In this document: positions 63,227-64,000 of the stretch, piece after piece
Numbering within the stretch: the first letter of the stretch is position 1
Layout: each line of letters opens with the position of its first letter
NCBI RefSeq assembly: GCF_002221525.1
Contig: NZ_CP011029.1
Coordinates: forward strand, 372,001 to 436,000
DNA length: 64,000 bases
Reading direction: 5' to 3'
DNA from: Pseudoalteromonas espejiana DSM 9414
Lineage (GTDB): Bacteria; Pseudomonadota; Gammaproteobacteria; Enterobacterales; Alteromonadaceae
Made by a program: the position numbers and the translations under genes
Notes under the pieces: generated by a model
Told to the model about the DNA's origin: nothing
The model's database searches: none
Seen by the model: only the letters and a program-made list of their open reading frames with translations

Positions 63227-63263
63227 AACAAAGTAAATTGTCAATAAGACAATTTACTTTGTT
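63227..63263. promoter_or_regulatory. Perfect 16-bp inverted repeat, likely TetR operator, overlapping a -35 element
   Basis: AACAAAGTAAATTGTC and its exact reverse complement flank AATAA. On the minus strand TTGACA (63239-63244) within the repeat is placed as a -35 box for the hydroxylase operon. The repeat also contains the stop of the TetR gene. The 12-mer TAAATTGTCAAT inside it recurs at 63923-63934 upstream of the divergent gene at 63957. Confidence 0.7.
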
Positions 63264-63835
63264 AGATTAACTAACAATAAATGTGCACTTTGCTTTAATT
63301 TATGAATAGCATCCCCCATTTTTAGCGGTAATAACGAAAGCGATAATAAATAACTAGCATAAAGGCTGTAAGCAATAAGCGATGCTTTTTCATCGTCAAT
63401 AATTGCGTACTCTTCACTTATTATGGTGCTTACTTGCTCTATAAAGGTATTCATAATTTGCTCTTGATGCTCCTTTAATACCGCTAATCTTTTAGCTTCA
63501 CCAAAGATAGCCTCGCCAATAATAGTATTGTTTACATGCTCTTCACTGCCTACTGTAAAAAGCATATCTATAAGCGCGCTTGTGCGGTTTGTATTAGGAA
63601 GCCAACTAATTAATGATTGCCATTGTTGCTCGTATATTAGTTTCCAACGCTCACTTAAAGCACAAATTATATCGTCTTTGTTACCTATGTAATGTCGAAG
63701 AATGGTGCGTTTCATATTTGCCTGCTCGGCAATATTTTCTAGCGACGTTGCTTGTAACCCTAGAGTAAGAATGCAGTGTTCAAATGCATCTAAGATTTGT
63801 TTTTTTCGCTGAACAGCCATACTGGGTCTAGCCAT
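63254..63835 (-). CDS. TetR family transcriptional regulator
   Basis: A 193-residue regulator counted from ATG 63835 behind AAGGT; an upstream in-frame start would add 11 residues. The helix-turn-helix occupies about 25-55 (TSLENIAEQANMKRTILRHYIGNKDDI). It lies between the hydroxylase operon and the gene at 63957 and has matching palindromic sites next to both. Confidence 0.9.
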   Translation of the reverse strand: MARPSMAVQRKKQILDAFEHCILTLGLQATSLENIAEQANMKRTILRHYIGNKDDIICALSERWKLIYEQQWQSLISWLPNTNRTSALIDMLFTVGSEEHVNNTIIGEAIFGEAKRLAVLKEHQEQIMNTFIEQVSTIISEEYAIIDDEKASLIAYSLYASYLLSLSLLPLKMGDAIHKLKQSAHLLLVNLTK

Positions 63836-63922
63836 TATTTCTACCTTTTTAACTATTTGGATTAGCATATCAAATAAATCATTAATTTTCAGGTTGCCAA
63901 TTTATTTTTATTAACTTAATAT

Positions 63923-63934
63923 TAAATTGTCAAT
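63923..63934. promoter_or_regulatory. Second copy of the TetR-linked 12-mer
   Basis: TAAATTGTCAAT matches the core of the inverted repeat at 63227-63263. It lies between the divergent TetR gene and the gene at 63957, so the regulator may also control itself and that gene. Confidence 0.45.
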
Positions 63935-63956
63935 GTGAAAATAAACTAGGTTTAAA

Positions 63957-64000
63957 ATGAAAAAAATAATCAGCAATGTTTTACTTGCTCTTTGCGTTTC
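63957..64000 (+). CDS. Partial exported protein cut by the window end
   Basis: Only 14 codons are visible: MKKIISNVLLALCV, a signal-peptide start, after AGG six bases upstream. The rest lies outside the window. Confidence 0.5.
   Translation, partial: MKKIISNVLLALCV

Overview
The window reads as chromosomal DNA of a marine gammaproteobacterium of the order Alteromonadales, most like Pseudoalteromonas. This rests on the AT-rich composition, two TonB-dependent receptors, an MltC-type transglycosylase, a short S9 peptidase, a LytS/LytTR two-component pair, a REP-associated tyrosine transposase and the general look of the proteins; the genus is inference. No tRNA, rRNA, CRISPR array, prophage or plasmid module was seen. 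Most genes sit in short operons with TAATG or ATGA overlaps and hairpin terminators between units.

Layout. 1-9402 (minus strand): one long operon that resembles the E. coli ynj cluster: TonB-dependent receptor, a TVP38/TMEM64-flavoprotein disulfide reductase fusion, a DUF547 protein, a YnjB-like binding protein, a fused YnjC-like permease, a YnjD-like ATPase and a YnjF-like CDP-alcohol phosphatidyltransferase cut by the window edge. 9725-14566: DoxX-like and hemerythrin-like proteins, two small paralogous lipoproteins, small conserved genes, a decayed GNAT acetyltransferase, a frameshifted small gene and a TPR-GGDEF cyclase. 14691-16242: a REP-associated transposase with hairpin ends and two ~225-bp direct repeats. 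16311-24868: a TetR regulator behind a perfect 22-bp inverted repeat, a quinone-oxidoreductase-like enzyme, a ThrE-type exporter, a LacI regulator coupled to a glycosyltransferase, an S9 peptidase and a LysE/RhtB exporter.

25172-33131 is the most interesting block: eight tightly packed genes for exported proteins. They include two LPP20-like proteins, a lipoprotein that combines a CsgG-like part with a FlgT-C-like part, a protein with a FlgT-N-like repeat, further unknown exported proteins and an MltC-like transglycosylase. The combination recalls the FlgO/FlgP/FlgT ring proteins of the Vibrio flagellum, but no flagellar gene is present. It may build an uncharacterised outer-membrane or periplasmic assembly.

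33210-41659: small membrane proteins, a UvrA2-like ATPase without the UvrB-binding insertion, a LytTR/LytS pair and an amidohydrolase-CIA30 fusion. 41897-46073: a LysR regulator with divergent redox and electrophile-defence genes; two of these, a glyoxalase and an mdaB-type quinone reductase, are broken. 46438-50528: a TonB receptor followed by a TPR-sulfotransferase. 50934-59637: an old-yellow-enzyme homologue, MFS and EamA transporters, a MITE-like element, a FadR-type regulator, a Gfo/Idh/MocA oxidoreductase, and an AraC regulator divergent from a GMC oxidoreductase. 59626-64000: a BMT5-like methyltransferase with a C2H2 finger, small membrane proteins, a fatty acid hydroxylase operon, a TetR regulator with a likely shared operator, and the first codons of one more exported protein.
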